DNA of 64,000 nucleotides from Runella rosea (GTDB lineage Bacteria > Bacteroidota > Bacteroidia > Cytophagales > Spirosomataceae). The position numbers were made by a program, and so were the translations under genes. Of the stretch, positions 25,849 to 35,919 are shown piece after piece (the first letter of the stretch is position 1; each line of letters starts with the position of its first letter). The notes under the pieces were generated by a model. The model was not told where the DNA came from. It saw nothing but the letters and a program-made list of their open reading frames with translations, and did no database searches. The stretch covers positions 6,709,001 through 6,773,000 of the forward strand of contig NZ_CP030850.1 of assembly GCF_003325355.1 (NCBI RefSeq), in the 5' to 3' direction.

Positions 25849-26346
25849 ATGAAAAAATATCTTTACGCTGCACTATTTATTACTTCAGCCATGTTGGCAG
25901 GATGTTCAAAATCTGAGCCAGAACCAGAACCCGCCGAGCAGGTGATTGGAAGCTATGCCGTGGATAAAGTTACGGTTGCTTATAAATATGTCGATTCACC
26001 TGTCGAACAATCAGAAAGTTATATTTTCCCTTTTAAAAACAACCAGGGAGAGTTAACGGCAATTGTTGATGTTTCCAAAAGTGCTTCGAATATAATTACC
26101 CTTACTTATGTAGAAACTGCAAAATATACGAATGGACAAACCGAGACCAGTAAAGATGTTTACAGTAGCATTGAGTTAAAACCAAGTGAGACAGCATCAG
26201 GTTTATTTGATATGTACAGTGCTGGGGTTAAAAGTGGAACTGTAGGTGGGGGTAATCTTAATTTTGAAGACATTACCAGCTTAAAGGATACTGTAGGTCG
26301 TGCTTTAACATTTTCCTTCCGTATTTCAGGGAAGAAATCAAAATAA
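25849..26346 (+). CDS. Small lipoprotein of unknown function
   Basis: 165 residues from ATG 25849. The signal MKKYLYAALFITSAMLAGCS contains a lipobox (MLAGC), and the mature part begins SKSEPEPEPAEQ. The rest seems to be a beta-rich domain (about 30-160) with segments such as ESYIFPFKNNQGELTAIVDV. No family recognised; probably anchored in the outer membrane. Confidence 0.8.
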   Translation: MKKYLYAALFITSAMLAGCSKSEPEPEPAEQVIGSYAVDKVTVAYKYVDSPVEQSESYIFPFKNNQGELTAIVDVSKSASNIITLTYVETAKYTNGQTETSKDVYSSIELKPSETASGLFDMYSAGVKSGTVGGGNLNFEDITSLKDTVGRALTFSFRISGKKSK

Positions 26347-26447
26347 TTTATTTAAGGAAAATCATATAGAGTTAGCAGTTACGCAATTCCATCCATATTG
26401 CACAACTGCTGACTTTTTACGTTTTTAATAACCTTAACTTGATCTAA

Positions 26448-28997
26448 ATGAGGCAGTTGAAGCGTAGATATTTGTGGGGTTTTTGGATTGTTTCGCTATT
26501 GTATTCCTCCCTTACTTTTGCCAATGATCAACAGCGGTATTTGGCCGTGTTGCTTTTGAATACCAACCGGTCGTTGGATGTGGACTTGGATTTGCTGGAG
26601 GGCGCGGTCAAAGCAGGATGTAATGCCGTTCATCTGACCATCTATTGGGATCAGGTATACACCACCGCAACTTCGCAGGCTGACTGGCGTAAGTATGATA
26701 ACCAAATCAATCTGGCCCAGAAATTGGGGGTTAAAATAGCCCTTCGAATCTTGGTAGGGCGGCATGTAAGTCGGATTCAGGGGTTTTGGGACAACGAACA
26801 CCGCCAACGCGACCAGCAGGGGCAGGCCTTGATTTCGGGCTACAGCGCTACCTATTTTAGTTATGCCCATCGCCCATCGGTAGAAAAAGCACGGGCGTTT
26901 ATCAAAGAAGTCTGCCAACGTTACAATAATCTGCAACAACAAGGGGTGATTTCGTGGGTATCGGTTTCGACGACTCCCACGCAAGAGACGGGGTATTATC
27001 ACGAAAACGCACCTGAAGGCTATAATTATCCAACGGTTTTTGATTATTCGCCCGTTATGCAGCAGGAGTTTCGGATTTGGCTCAACCGCAAGTACAAAAA
27101 AATTGAGCGTCTGAATGTTTTTTGGCAAACGGAGTACAAAAGTTTTGAAGAAGTAACACCTCCGGTATCACTTAAATACCGTGAGCAGGTCTTTTGGGGG
27201 CAATCAGGCCGAGATTGGTATGTTTTTCGTCATGCCATCTTCAAACAGTTTGTGGAACAAACCACCCAAACCATCAAAAGCGTAAACAGCACGTACCGCG
27301 TTATCACAGATTTTGGTTCGGTCTTTGATCAAATCAGTGTATTTTGCGGAAGCCTGGCTTTTGGTGATTTGAATCGCTCAACCGACGGGGTCAAAATCAA
27401 CGATGATTTGCAGTATGACCACCGCTTTTCCACCGATCTTTTAAGGAGTAATATTTTACCTGGCCAATGGGTGCTAAATGAGGTATATCCTGAATCCAAA
27501 TATGGTAATGAAGTGATTACCCGTCAGATTGATGAAAATTTTGAACATGGCGCGCATTGGGTTAGTGTAGTCATTGCTACCCAAAACGCGCTGGACGTTA
27601 TGCGCCCCATTATTCAAGCCAGCGTTCCTAAATGGCTCAAAAAACCATTTGTGGAGGTAACACCAATGGCTTACATGGATTATACGCTGTCGCGGGTAGT
27701 GGAGTTTGGCTATTATAGCGGTGGTGTCTATGGGGAATGGCTGAACCGGGCAGGCCATGAGTCCAACCGAAAGCCGGTGGCTATTCGGATGGTAGAAGAT
27801 TTGTTGATAGATTCGCTTCAAGGGTCTATCAATCAATTGCCTGTCGTCAGAAATTTGTTACCTACAAAAATTGCCAAAGTCAATAGTGCGTTTTCCTATC
27901 GCTTGAGTTCTGAGGTTTTTGCCGACATTGACGGAATTATAGACACCGTTGTTATCAATAATTTACCCGCTTGGCTGACGTTCAGAAACAACGTTTTTTC
28001 TGGGACTCCCCCTCAAATTGGCAACTTTACAATGCTCCTACGTGCGACCGACGATGACGGTGCTTCGGTTGAAACTAATTTTACCATAATCGTGAATAAT
28101 GTGGGCCGAACGAACCAAATACCGATTGTTCAAAAACCCATTCAAAATGTAAAAGGAGTGTATAAACAACCCTTTACATTCACATTTTCCGACAGTACTT
28201 TTGCCGATTTTGATGGTTTTATTACGCGTTTAGAAGTTACTGGGCTACCCTCATGGGCGCAGTTTCGGCGTAAAGAAATTCGGGGGCTTGCCGATGCCGT
28301 GGGCGAATATACCATTACCGTACGCGCCTACGACGATGAAGAAGCCGTTGCTCAAACCTCCTTCAAGATTACAATTAGTTATCCTATTGTTTCGTTTGAT
28401 TTGATTCAGGCTGGGAGAGTAGGGGAGCGTTTTTTAATCAAGCGACTTCAAAATGGTGAAGTGCTGGCCTCGTCTGATCTGCCTCCTTTGTTGAATATTT
28501 ATGCTACTTGCGACGCCGTTTTTGATGAATTTGAGCTGCAATTATCGGGAGGGCATGTTCAAAAATCCCAATCTGAAAGTTCTCCGTTTTCGCTTTTTAC
28601 GGGCGATGGTGGCTTTCCAACGGTTGTGGGAACTTATCAAGTCAAAGGGAATGCGTATTTTCAAAAAGAACTGATTTCTTCGGCTACCTATCGTTTTCAG
28701 ATAATTGCGACAGACCCGCTCACAAAACTGCCGATTCCGTTGGCCGACTGGGCATTGTTTCCCAATCCCTGTTATCAGTTTTTGAATGTAAAACTTCCTG
28801 ATAATGTGTCGATTCAGAAGATTCAATTGGTGAATTCGATAGGACAGACCCAGCCGATTTTAGGAAATGCTACTTCTGTTGCTAATCAACTTTTAAGCAT
28901 TAACTTAACCGACTTCAAACTGCCTGCTGGCGTTTATTTTTTAAAATTGCAGAAGGAGGATTCTTCGTGGCAGGCGTTTAAACTGATAAAGCAATAA
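26448..28997 (+). CDS. Secreted T9SS protein: glycosidase-like domain plus two cadherin-like repeats
   Basis: 849 residues. A signal peptide ends about residue 25 (SSLTFA). Residues about 28-420 resemble a GH42-like TIM barrel: AGCNAVHLTIYWDQVY, then TQETGYYHE and WVLNEVYPESKY, whose Glu residues are candidates for acid/base and nucleophile. Residues about 475-650 hold two cadherin-like (He_PIG/CADG) repeats (FADIDGIIDTV... and FADFDGFITRL...). The last 85 residues (WALFPNPCYQFLNVKLP to FKLIKQ) are a type IX sorting domain. Substrate unknown. It is a paralogue of the next gene, 7 bp away, so both are cotranscribed. Confidence 0.82.
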   Translation: MRQLKRRYLWGFWIVSLLYSSLTFANDQQRYLAVLLLNTNRSLDVDLDLLEGAVKAGCNAVHLTIYWDQVYTTATSQADWRKYDNQINLAQKLGVKIALRILVGRHVSRIQGFWDNEHRQRDQQGQALISGYSATYFSYAHRPSVEKARAFIKEVCQRYNNLQQQGVISWVSVSTTPTQETGYYHENAPEGYNYPTVFDYSPVMQQEFRIWLNRKYKKIERLNVFWQTEYKSFEEVTPPVSLKYREQVFWGQSGRDWYVFRHAIFKQFVEQTTQTIKSVNSTYRVITDFGSVFDQISVFCGSLAFGDLNRSTDGVKINDDLQYDHRFSTDLLRSNILPGQWVLNEVYPESKYGNEVITRQIDENFEHGAHWVSVVIATQNALDVMRPIIQASVPKWLKKPFVEVTPMAYMDYTLSRVVEFGYYSGGVYGEWLNRAGHESNRKPVAIRMVEDLLIDSLQGSINQLPVVRNLLPTKIAKVNSAFSYRLSSEVFADIDGIIDTVVINNLPAWLTFRNNVFSGTPPQIGNFTMLLRATDDDGASVETNFTIIVNNVGRTNQIPIVQKPIQNVKGVYKQPFTFTFSDSTFADFDGFITRLEVTGLPSWAQFRRKEIRGLADAVGEYTITVRAYDDEEAVAQTSFKITISYPIVSFDLIQAGRVGERFLIKRLQNGEVLASSDLPPLLNIYATCDAVFDEFELQLSGGHVQKSQSESSPFSLFTGDGGFPTVVGTYQVKGNAYFQKELISSATYRFQIIATDPLTKLPIPLADWALFPNPCYQFLNVKLPDNVSIQKIQLVNSIGQTQPILGNATSVANQLLSINLTDFKLPAGVYFLKLQKEDSSWQAFKLIKQ

Positions 28998-29004
28998 CCA
29001 TACA

Positions 29005-32000
29005 ATGTTGAGTTTGATATTGATGATTGTTTATAATGAAACGAAAACGCTGAAAACACTCCTTTTTTTGGGATTTTTGGTGCTGTCGGTAGCCTTAAAA
29101 GCGCAGAATGCTGATACCCAGCGCTACGTTGGTTTGCAATTACTTAACCTTGACCCGCGCCCCGAAGCAGGGATGGATGTCATTGAAGCGTCTATTGCCA
29201 ATGGCTGCAACTTAGTGGCCCTCACAATTCAGTGGGATGAAGTTTACAAAGACAATACTTCTCCGCCCGATTGGCGTCAGTACGACCGTCAGATAGAATA
29301 CATTGCGAAGACCAATGCTAAAATAGCGTTACGCATTATTGTGGGCCGACTTTATTACCGTTTGGACGGTTATTGGACGGCTAGAGAAACTATGAAGGAT
29401 GATTTGGGACGGCCACTTTCGGGGGTTTATGGACGAACGTGCTTTAGTTTTTCGCATCAGCCCACGGTTGCCAAATCCCAAAATTTTATCAAAGAAGTGT
29501 GTCAACGCTACAACGCCTATCAAAATCAGGGTAAAATTCTTTACGTATCCTTCGGTAATTTATCGACCCAAGAGCTGGGGTATCCCCATGAGACCAATTT
29601 TGAGGGCGGCAAACAATACCTTGCGGGCTTTGATTATTCTGATTCGTCCTTGGATTCGTTTAGGGTATGGGCCGAAAAACGCTATAAACGCATCAATAAA
29701 CTCAACTACCATTGGGGAACAAAATATGCTTCTTTTAAAACATTAATGCCACCTGGAACGGCGTACAATCCGTATCCGACCTATCGAAAAAAATCGGGAA
29801 AAGATTGGTACTTGTTTTCTCATTCGCAACTTCAAAATTATATAGACGGGACAATTAACGGCATCAAGCAGGTAAACCCACAGTATAAAATTGTCAACGA
29901 ATACGGCGCCGTAACGGCCGATTTTTCGGCCATGCTGATTTCTTACTCCTTCAAAACGCTCGACGCAAAAACGGATGGAACCAAGGTACACAATGACCCC
30001 TATTACAATCACCGCTGGGTAACCGACGTCATACGCTCCAATCGGCCCGCCAATAAATGGACGGCAAACGAAGTGTTTTACACGTCGCAAACGCCGACTG
30101 ACTTGTTGAGGCGCCAATTTAACGAGTGTTTTGAGCATGGTTCCAAGATTGTGACTTTGGTGGCGGCTGCTCCAGAGCCGGGTGCCATGCGTTTGATTCA
30201 GGAGATGGCTGGCCGATGGATTAATACGCCGCTGTCTGAAATCAAGCCCCAATATTCTATTTCTTATACTTTGACTGAAGCCCTTGATTCTACCATGAAA
30301 AATGTAGAAAAGAGATGGGTTGAAAAAGTTGGATCAAATCCTCAACCCGTTCATATTGAATTGGTTGAGGATATTTTGTCGGAAGAATATTGGAAACCAC
30401 TCAGCGTGAATCTGCCGCCAATTATTGCAAATCAGATTACCGATCGGGCAAGTAAACCTCGCAAAGCGTACAGTTATACGTTGCCCAAGGATGCATTTAC
30501 TGACCCCGACGGTGATATTGTCAAAATAGAAGCCCTTGAAAAACCCCAGTGGTTAAATTTGAATAATGGGGTTCTTTCGGGAAATGTGCCAGATGTAATC
30601 GGTGACTACAAAGTAACCCTCCGCGCTACCGATGATGAAGGAGCCACGGCGTTGATGAGTTTTAATCTCAAAGTGACCAATATAAACGTTAAACCTATCG
30701 TCAAACGCCCCGTGCCTGATTTTGAGACATCACTTCAAAAATTGGTGTTTTATCAATTTCAACCCGACCATTTTGACGACCCGGATGGCGTCATAGTGCG
30801 AGTACAGGCCAGCGGGCTACGCCCGTGGATGACTTATACCTCCAAAGAGTTTTCGGCGTATCCACAGGAGCAGGGTACATTTACCGTCAACCTTCGAGCG
30901 TATGATGACGACAGTGCGTTTGTGGAAACGTCGTTTAAAATAAAAGTACTTAACATTCCTCCCGTGGCCAAGCAGCAATTGCCCGAGAAAGTGATTGCAC
31001 GAGGTAAAGCGTTTCGTTTTAAGATTTCGCCCAACCTTTTCAGCGACCCAGACGGTGAGATTGTCAGAGTAGGAGCGGCCAAACTGCCCGCATGGCTCAC
31101 ATTTAACGGTACGGAATTGCGGGGAACTCCGCCAGAACTGGCAACGTATCGGGTTGGAATTCGGGCGTATGACAACGGCGGCGATTCGGTTGAAATACCG
31201 TTTGTGATAAAAGTAGACGTTCAGGGGGCCCAAAATTCACCACCTCTTGCCCGCTATACCTTACCAAACGTGCAGATGTTTGCCACGCAAAAATTTACCT
31301 ACCGTGTACCTGATTCATTGTTTTATGATACAAATGGCTACGTTGACCGAATCGAAGCGCCCAATTTACCCTCTTGGCTCTCTTTTCGTAACAATGAAAT
31401 CTCGGGAGTGGCTTTACAGGCAGGTACTTACACGGTCACGGTCAGGGCCATTGATGATGATGAGACGGCCACCAATGTTACCTTTAAAATCGAAGTACGC
31501 TACGCAAATATCAGTTTTGAGCTGATTCAGGCGGGAAAAATTGGAGAACGGCGTTTTATCGGACCATTGAGCAACGGGGACGTACTTCAGGAAGCGACTA
31601 TTCCAGGCAAGATTACCATATATGCAAATTGTGAAGTTCCTGCCAAGAGAGTATTGCTGAAATTGACAGGTCCTTATCAACGGGAAATCACCGCCGAGCG
31701 GTTTCCTTTTGCTTTATTTGATGAAACAACTGGTTTTTCTCCGATTGCTGGGAGTTATACGTTAGAAGCTTCGGCTTTTAACGATTCATTGCAAGTGAGC
31801 GCTGCCACGATTCGTTTTACGATTAAAACGACGCAGCCCTTGACGGATTGGCAAGTATATCCGAATCCTTTTTCAAACGTCTGTAATGTAAAATTGCCTG
31901 ATTTGCTGGATATTAATACCTTGAGTTTTAAGTTGATTGCTTTGTCAGGCCAGGAAATAATGATGAATAAACGTCAGATAACCATCGTCGATAAAGTTGC

Positions 32001-32103
32001 TTATGTCAATTTATCAGACACGCAGGTGGCTGGTGGTATTTACATATTGCAGGTTTTTGAGAACGAAACGTTACTGAAAGGGATTAAAATAGTGAAGCAG
32101 TGA
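29005..32103 (+). CDS. Secreted T9SS protein: glycosidase-like domain plus four cadherin-like repeats
   Basis: 1032 residues, paralogue of the gene before it. A signal peptide ends LSVALKA with Gln next; ATG 29023 is another possible start. Residues about 35-420 are the same GH42-like domain (ANGCNLVALTIQWDEVY, STQELGYPHE, KWTANEVFYTS). Four cadherin-like repeats follow (about 480-860), each with a DPDG- or DTNG-type turn and an R-A-x-D-D-(D/E) end. The C-terminus (WQVYPNPFSNVCNVKLP to IKIVKQ) is a T9SS sorting domain. The extra repeats may lengthen a stalk. Exported, perhaps surface-bound. Confidence 0.82.
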   Translation: MLSLILMIVYNETKTLKTLLFLGFLVLSVALKAQNADTQRYVGLQLLNLDPRPEAGMDVIEASIANGCNLVALTIQWDEVYKDNTSPPDWRQYDRQIEYIAKTNAKIALRIIVGRLYYRLDGYWTARETMKDDLGRPLSGVYGRTCFSFSHQPTVAKSQNFIKEVCQRYNAYQNQGKILYVSFGNLSTQELGYPHETNFEGGKQYLAGFDYSDSSLDSFRVWAEKRYKRINKLNYHWGTKYASFKTLMPPGTAYNPYPTYRKKSGKDWYLFSHSQLQNYIDGTINGIKQVNPQYKIVNEYGAVTADFSAMLISYSFKTLDAKTDGTKVHNDPYYNHRWVTDVIRSNRPANKWTANEVFYTSQTPTDLLRRQFNECFEHGSKIVTLVAAAPEPGAMRLIQEMAGRWINTPLSEIKPQYSISYTLTEALDSTMKNVEKRWVEKVGSNPQPVHIELVEDILSEEYWKPLSVNLPPIIANQITDRASKPRKAYSYTLPKDAFTDPDGDIVKIEALEKPQWLNLNNGVLSGNVPDVIGDYKVTLRATDDEGATALMSFNLKVTNINVKPIVKRPVPDFETSLQKLVFYQFQPDHFDDPDGVIVRVQASGLRPWMTYTSKEFSAYPQEQGTFTVNLRAYDDDSAFVETSFKIKVLNIPPVAKQQLPEKVIARGKAFRFKISPNLFSDPDGEIVRVGAAKLPAWLTFNGTELRGTPPELATYRVGIRAYDNGGDSVEIPFVIKVDVQGAQNSPPLARYTLPNVQMFATQKFTYRVPDSLFYDTNGYVDRIEAPNLPSWLSFRNNEISGVALQAGTYTVTVRAIDDDETATNVTFKIEVRYANISFELIQAGKIGERRFIGPLSNGDVLQEATIPGKITIYANCEVPAKRVLLKLTGPYQREITAERFPFALFDETTGFSPIAGSYTLEASAFNDSLQVSAATIRFTIKTTQPLTDWQVYPNPFSNVCNVKLPDLLDINTLSFKLIALSGQEIMMNKRQITIVDKVAYVNLSDTQVAGGIYILQVFENETLLKGIKIVKQ

Positions 32104-32296
32104 AAAGGGGCGACCGCGTTCGGGGAATTGGTGTATTTTTATCAATTTTGCTTTTTAATTTGAATTTTATATACCAACACAAGGTGCTTTTTCTATTTTA
32201 GGATAAGTTTTAAATGGGAAGAATATTTTTTGGCATGTTTTTTGAGAAGGTTGGTAATTAAAAATACTGTTGGAGCATACAAGCAATACATATATC

Positions 32297-33340
32297 ATGG
32301 TTAACTTTTTGAAAATAGGTGTTTTGAGCTGTTTTTTATACTTGCCTTTCAAGAGTTTTGCTCAGACGGTTGATTGTAGCAATACAAAATGCGTACCTAT
32401 AACCGTAAAAGTTGTCGGCAAAGATTTTAAGTTAGACGTCGTTCCTGAAGAACCGATTGAACCTGTTATCCTGCCAAATGCACTCATTAATTTAGAAAGT
32501 GGACAATATCCTTTAGGAACCATAATAAATTTTGATATACCAGTTGTTGGATTAAACGTAAAGAATTCAATCAATTCAGCTCAATTGACGGTTGAATACA
32601 TGTGGGAGTCAGACGGCGTTTGGAAAACTGGAAACAAAGTGGAGTTGAGAAAATCAGGCGTTCTTTCTGTAAGAACAAGATCAGGTGAAAACACCTCTGA
32701 AATTCAGAAAAAGACGTATCAACTTTTCTACAAACAAGTTCTTTTAATAGGAAACAGCTTTACACAACATGGTCCTTATGAGCCAATTGGTTGGACTGGA
32801 AACTGGGGAATGGCTGCCTCCGCAGCCGATAAAGATTACAAATCAACCTTGGAGCGGTATTTACAGGCTAACTACAAAGACACCAAAGTGAAGATCTTTC
32901 CAACGGCTCGCATCGAGAGCGATTTCGTTAATTATGACTTTGATTATCACATTGGTGTTTGGCAGAAAACGTTTGAGGAAACCGATTTAATTGTATTACG
33001 TTTCGGAGAAAACGTAAAAGATTGGGAAATACCGATGCAAGGTGGCAAAGCCAATAAATTATACAAAGAGTATATCCTTAAGTTTATCAAAATGATTAAA
33101 CAGAATTCATCGGCCAGGATTGTGATAACCAGTGTTTTCTGGCAGGGCTTTCCCAATACCAACGCTGTATTTAAAGAAGTTGCGGATGAGAATGGGTATG
33201 ATTGGGTAGATTTGAATGAAATAGGTAAGGATAACAGCAATTATGCCTATGGATTGTTTGCCGATCCCGGTGTTTCGAAGCATCCAAACGATAAAGGTAT
33301 GAAAGCGATTGCAGATCTAATTTATGAAAAAATTAAATAA
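32297..33340 (+). CDS. Exported SGNH/GDSL-type hydrolase
   Basis: 347 residues from ATG 32297, giving a clear signal peptide (MVNFLKIGVLSCFLYLPFKS, cut FA before Gln). A beta-sandwich-like segment (about 30-155) precedes the SGNH domain, whose block I is LLIGNSFTQHG (catalytic Ser) and whose C-terminal Asp/His block is DPGVSKHPNDKGMKAIADLI. Such enzymes deacetylate or de-esterify carbohydrates. It follows the two glycosidase-like genes by about 190 bp and precedes an acyltransferase, so a job on acylated glycans is possible. Confidence 0.82.
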   Translation: MVNFLKIGVLSCFLYLPFKSFAQTVDCSNTKCVPITVKVVGKDFKLDVVPEEPIEPVILPNALINLESGQYPLGTIINFDIPVVGLNVKNSINSAQLTVEYMWESDGVWKTGNKVELRKSGVLSVRTRSGENTSEIQKKTYQLFYKQVLLIGNSFTQHGPYEPIGWTGNWGMAASAADKDYKSTLERYLQANYKDTKVKIFPTARIESDFVNYDFDYHIGVWQKTFEETDLIVLRFGENVKDWEIPMQGGKANKLYKEYILKFIKMIKQNSSARIVITSVFWQGFPNTNAVFKEVADENGYDWVDLNEIGKDNSNYAYGLFADPGVSKHPNDKGMKAIADLIYEKIK

Positions 33341-33717
33341 TGTAGGTCCTTTTTATACGCATTAGTATTTGCTGTTTTAAATAATATTTATTTCTCTATA
33401 CTTTTTAAAGTTTTAAACAGTAAATAGCTATTATTTTTAGAAAAATTAAGAAAGCAGCGCCCGTTGTAAACAATGGGCGCTGCTTTCTTAATTTAAGGGT
33501 AATCTCAGTAGCTTGAAGTTGAGAAATACATTTTTTTGTTCTTTTTTGAAATAAAAAAATATGTCTAATTTTAAGATGTTTATGTACGTATAAAAATGAC
33601 ATAGTGGGATATAAAGTTTGGATTTATTTAAGGTAATTCAGCTTCCTCTTGTAGGCTTACCGGACTAAACTATTGAGTAGTTTGCTTTACCCAAACTTTG
33701 TAATTTCTGACGCCCCT
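33341..33717. other. AT-rich intergenic region with a long terminator
   Basis: 377 bp between the SGNH hydrolase and the acyltransferase. It contains the terminator at 33446-33491. The rest is AT-rich and I see no gene; a TTG-started extension of the acyltransferase at 33673 is possible but unlikely. Confidence 0.5.
33446..33491. terminator. Long two-way terminator hairpin
   Basis: A 21-bp stem (TTAAGAAAGCAGCGCCCGTTG against CAATGGGCGCTGCTTTCTTAA would pair with one G-U) encloses loop TAAA. Both sides are AT-rich. It ends the SGNH hydrolase transcript, about 105 bp after the stop. Confidence 0.8.
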
Positions 33718-34764
33718 ATGATTGAATCAAATAATTTTCATTTTATAAGATTTCTGGCTGCATCTTTAGTAATAGTTGGCCACGTTTATCCACTCAATGG
33801 ACGTCCTGATGTAATTGAGCAATGGAGTTTGGGATTGTTTCCTTCGGGTCATATTGCGGTATGTATATTCTTTGTTATCAGTGGATATTGTGTGCTTCAA
33901 AGTCGGCTGAACAGTAAGTCGACTTACGCCTACACCATGAAACGGGCTCTACGAATTTTCCCTGGACTTTTCGTGGCTTTGCTTTTTACCGCTTTTGTGA
34001 TTGGCCCCTTAGCCACTTCGTATAGCTTATCTGATTATTTTAGTGCAGGCCAAACCTACCGTTTTTTTGATAACATAAAGCTTTACCCTAATACGCATGG
34101 AACACTCCCGGGCGTATTTGTACAGAATACCCACAATGCAGCAAATGGGTCGCTGTGGACGTTGGCGTATGAGTTTACTATGTATATTTTTGTGATTGTC
34201 GCGGTTTTCTTATTTCGCAACCGTTGGCGATGGTTTCTCATTGGGTTTGTGGCTTTTTTTGTTATCTACTGTGCTTTGTTTGAAGTTATACAAGGCGACA
34301 GAATCATTCCGCTGATTCGTTTAAATCTTTTTCACCTGATTGATTTTGGGATTTATTTTGTGTTGGGAATGCTGTTCTATCTATATCAAGACCAGATAGG
34401 TCTGCATTGGTGGGGCGCCGTTGCTGCATTTGGGGCGTGGATGATTATGTATCTAATCGCCGATGCTGGGTATCTCCCTTTGTCGGCCATTATGTGGATT
34501 CGTTATTTCAGTATTTCATATTTAGTCATGTATTTTGCCTTTATAAAAGGCCCGCTTAATCGTTTTGGCGACTGGGGCGATTATTCTTATGGTATCTATA
34601 TTTATGCCTATCCAATCCAACAGATAATTATCTCATTTTTTGGTAACGAAATGCCGTCTTACCAACAGGTTTTATTGGCATTTGCCGTTGTTTTGCCGTT
34701 GGCTTGGTTTTCCTGGAACTACGTAGAAAAGCCCGCTTTAAAATATAAATCCTACTTTAGATAA
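33718..34764 (+). CDS. Acyltransferase 3 family membrane protein
   Basis: 348 residues from ATG 33718. About ten membrane helices. The family motif is seen at the N-terminus: FIRFLAASLVIVGHVYPL (RxxAxxxVxxxH with catalytic His), and later ICIFFVISGYCVLQS and NGSLWTLAYEFTMY. Members O-acetylate polysaccharides, lipid A or peptidoglycan at the inner membrane. Neighbouring exported hydrolase suggests carbohydrate work, but no polysaccharide cluster is present. Confidence 0.9.
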   Translation: MIESNNFHFIRFLAASLVIVGHVYPLNGRPDVIEQWSLGLFPSGHIAVCIFFVISGYCVLQSRLNSKSTYAYTMKRALRIFPGLFVALLFTAFVIGPLATSYSLSDYFSAGQTYRFFDNIKLYPNTHGTLPGVFVQNTHNAANGSLWTLAYEFTMYIFVIVAVFLFRNRWRWFLIGFVAFFVIYCALFEVIQGDRIIPLIRLNLFHLIDFGIYFVLGMLFYLYQDQIGLHWWGAVAAFGAWMIMYLIADAGYLPLSAIMWIRYFSISYLVMYFAFIKGPLNRFGDWGDYSYGIYIYAYPIQQIIISFFGNEMPSYQQVLLAFAVVLPLAWFSWNYVEKPALKYKSYFR

Positions 34765-34884
34765 TCAATCATTGACGTTTTTCTGAATAGATTAGCAGTT
34801 CTTCCTTACATTTGGTGTTCAATTAAAGAGGCAAAGTATAAAAATCGAATGCCTGTCATTTTTGAAACCCAAAACAATTTTTTT

Positions 34885-35889
34885 ATGCAGGAATTTAGCA
34901 AGGGAGTAGCCCTAATGCTTCTGGTTTTGACGTTATTGTGTTGTAATTCTAAACAATCCTCTTCTGAGCAAACGACCACCAGCGAAACCGCAACAACTAT
35001 GGTAAAGGCACCTTTATTCAGTGGAGATTCGGCCTACGTGTACGTGGAAAAACAAGTAAAATTTGGCCCCCGAGTTCCCAATTCAGCGGCCCATACCCGT
35101 TGTGGAGACTACCTCGTGGCCGAATTGAAACGCCTTGGCTGTACGGTAACGGAGCAGACTTTTACGGCAACCCACTACGACGGCCGTAAACTCAACGCCC
35201 GCAATATTATAGGTAGTATTAATCCACAAGCCGCGAAACGTATTTTGCTGGCGTCACACTGGGACAGTAGGCCAGTAGCCGACGAAGATCCGACCAATAA
35301 AACGGGGGCCATTGATGGTGCCAATGATGGAGCAAGTGGAGTAGGAGTCTTGCTTGAACTGGCGCGTACCATTCAACAGGCTGCCCAAAAACCAGGTGTT
35401 GGGGTTGATTTGATTTTTTTTGATGTAGAAGATGGGGGAAACTCGGCTGTTGCCAAGGATAAATTTACGGGTTTTTGCCTTGGGTCTCAATATTGGGCCG
35501 CCAATAAGCACGTTCCTGGTTATTCGGCGTATTTCGGGGTTTTGTTGGACATGGTAGGTGCCAAAGGAGCGACGTTTCCGAAGGAAGCCTTTTCGAATCA
35601 ATACGCTAATGAAGTCACGCGAATGATTTGGCATACGGCCAGTCAATTGGGGTACAGTTCTTACTTTGTGGAGCAAGACGGCGCGGCAATTACTGACGAC
35701 CACTTGCCCGTGAACGAAACCGCCAAAATTCCGATGGTTGATATTATTCATTTACAGCTCAATAATCCTCAAAAAACCTTCTTTGATGACTGGCATACGC
35801 ACGAAGATGATATGCGAAACATTGACCCCAAAACCCTCAAAGCCGTAGGGCAGGTTCTGGTTCAGGTCTTGTATCAGGAAAGTATTTAG
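34885..35889 (+). CDS. Glutaminyl-peptide cyclotransferase-like M28 family lipoprotein
   Basis: 334 residues from ATG 34885; lipobox LTLLCC near residue 20. The single-zinc glutaminyl cyclase pattern is present: ASHWDSRP, Asp in DGANDGASG, Glu in FFDVED, GSQYWA, the DDHLP loop and His in DWHTHEDD. This order matches animal and bacterial type II glutaminyl cyclases better than ordinary aminopeptidases. The enzyme turns N-terminal Gln into pyroglutamate. Many exported proteins of this window expose Gln after the signal-peptide cut, so they are likely substrates (inference; the Q-rule of Bacteroidetes is established). Confidence 0.85.
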   Translation: MQEFSKGVALMLLVLTLLCCNSKQSSSEQTTTSETATTMVKAPLFSGDSAYVYVEKQVKFGPRVPNSAAHTRCGDYLVAELKRLGCTVTEQTFTATHYDGRKLNARNIIGSINPQAAKRILLASHWDSRPVADEDPTNKTGAIDGANDGASGVGVLLELARTIQQAAQKPGVGVDLIFFDVEDGGNSAVAKDKFTGFCLGSQYWAANKHVPGYSAYFGVLLDMVGAKGATFPKEAFSNQYANEVTRMIWHTASQLGYSSYFVEQDGAAITDDHLPVNETAKIPMVDIIHLQLNNPQKTFFDDWHTHEDDMRNIDPKTLKAVGQVLVQVLYQESI

Positions 35890-35919
35890 AAAAAAATGTA
35901 TCGTCTGATTTTGATTCTT

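Noticed and set aside
26496-27128. 210-codon open frame on the minus strand
   Set aside because: Antisense shadow of the glycosidase-like domain; no start signal or family.
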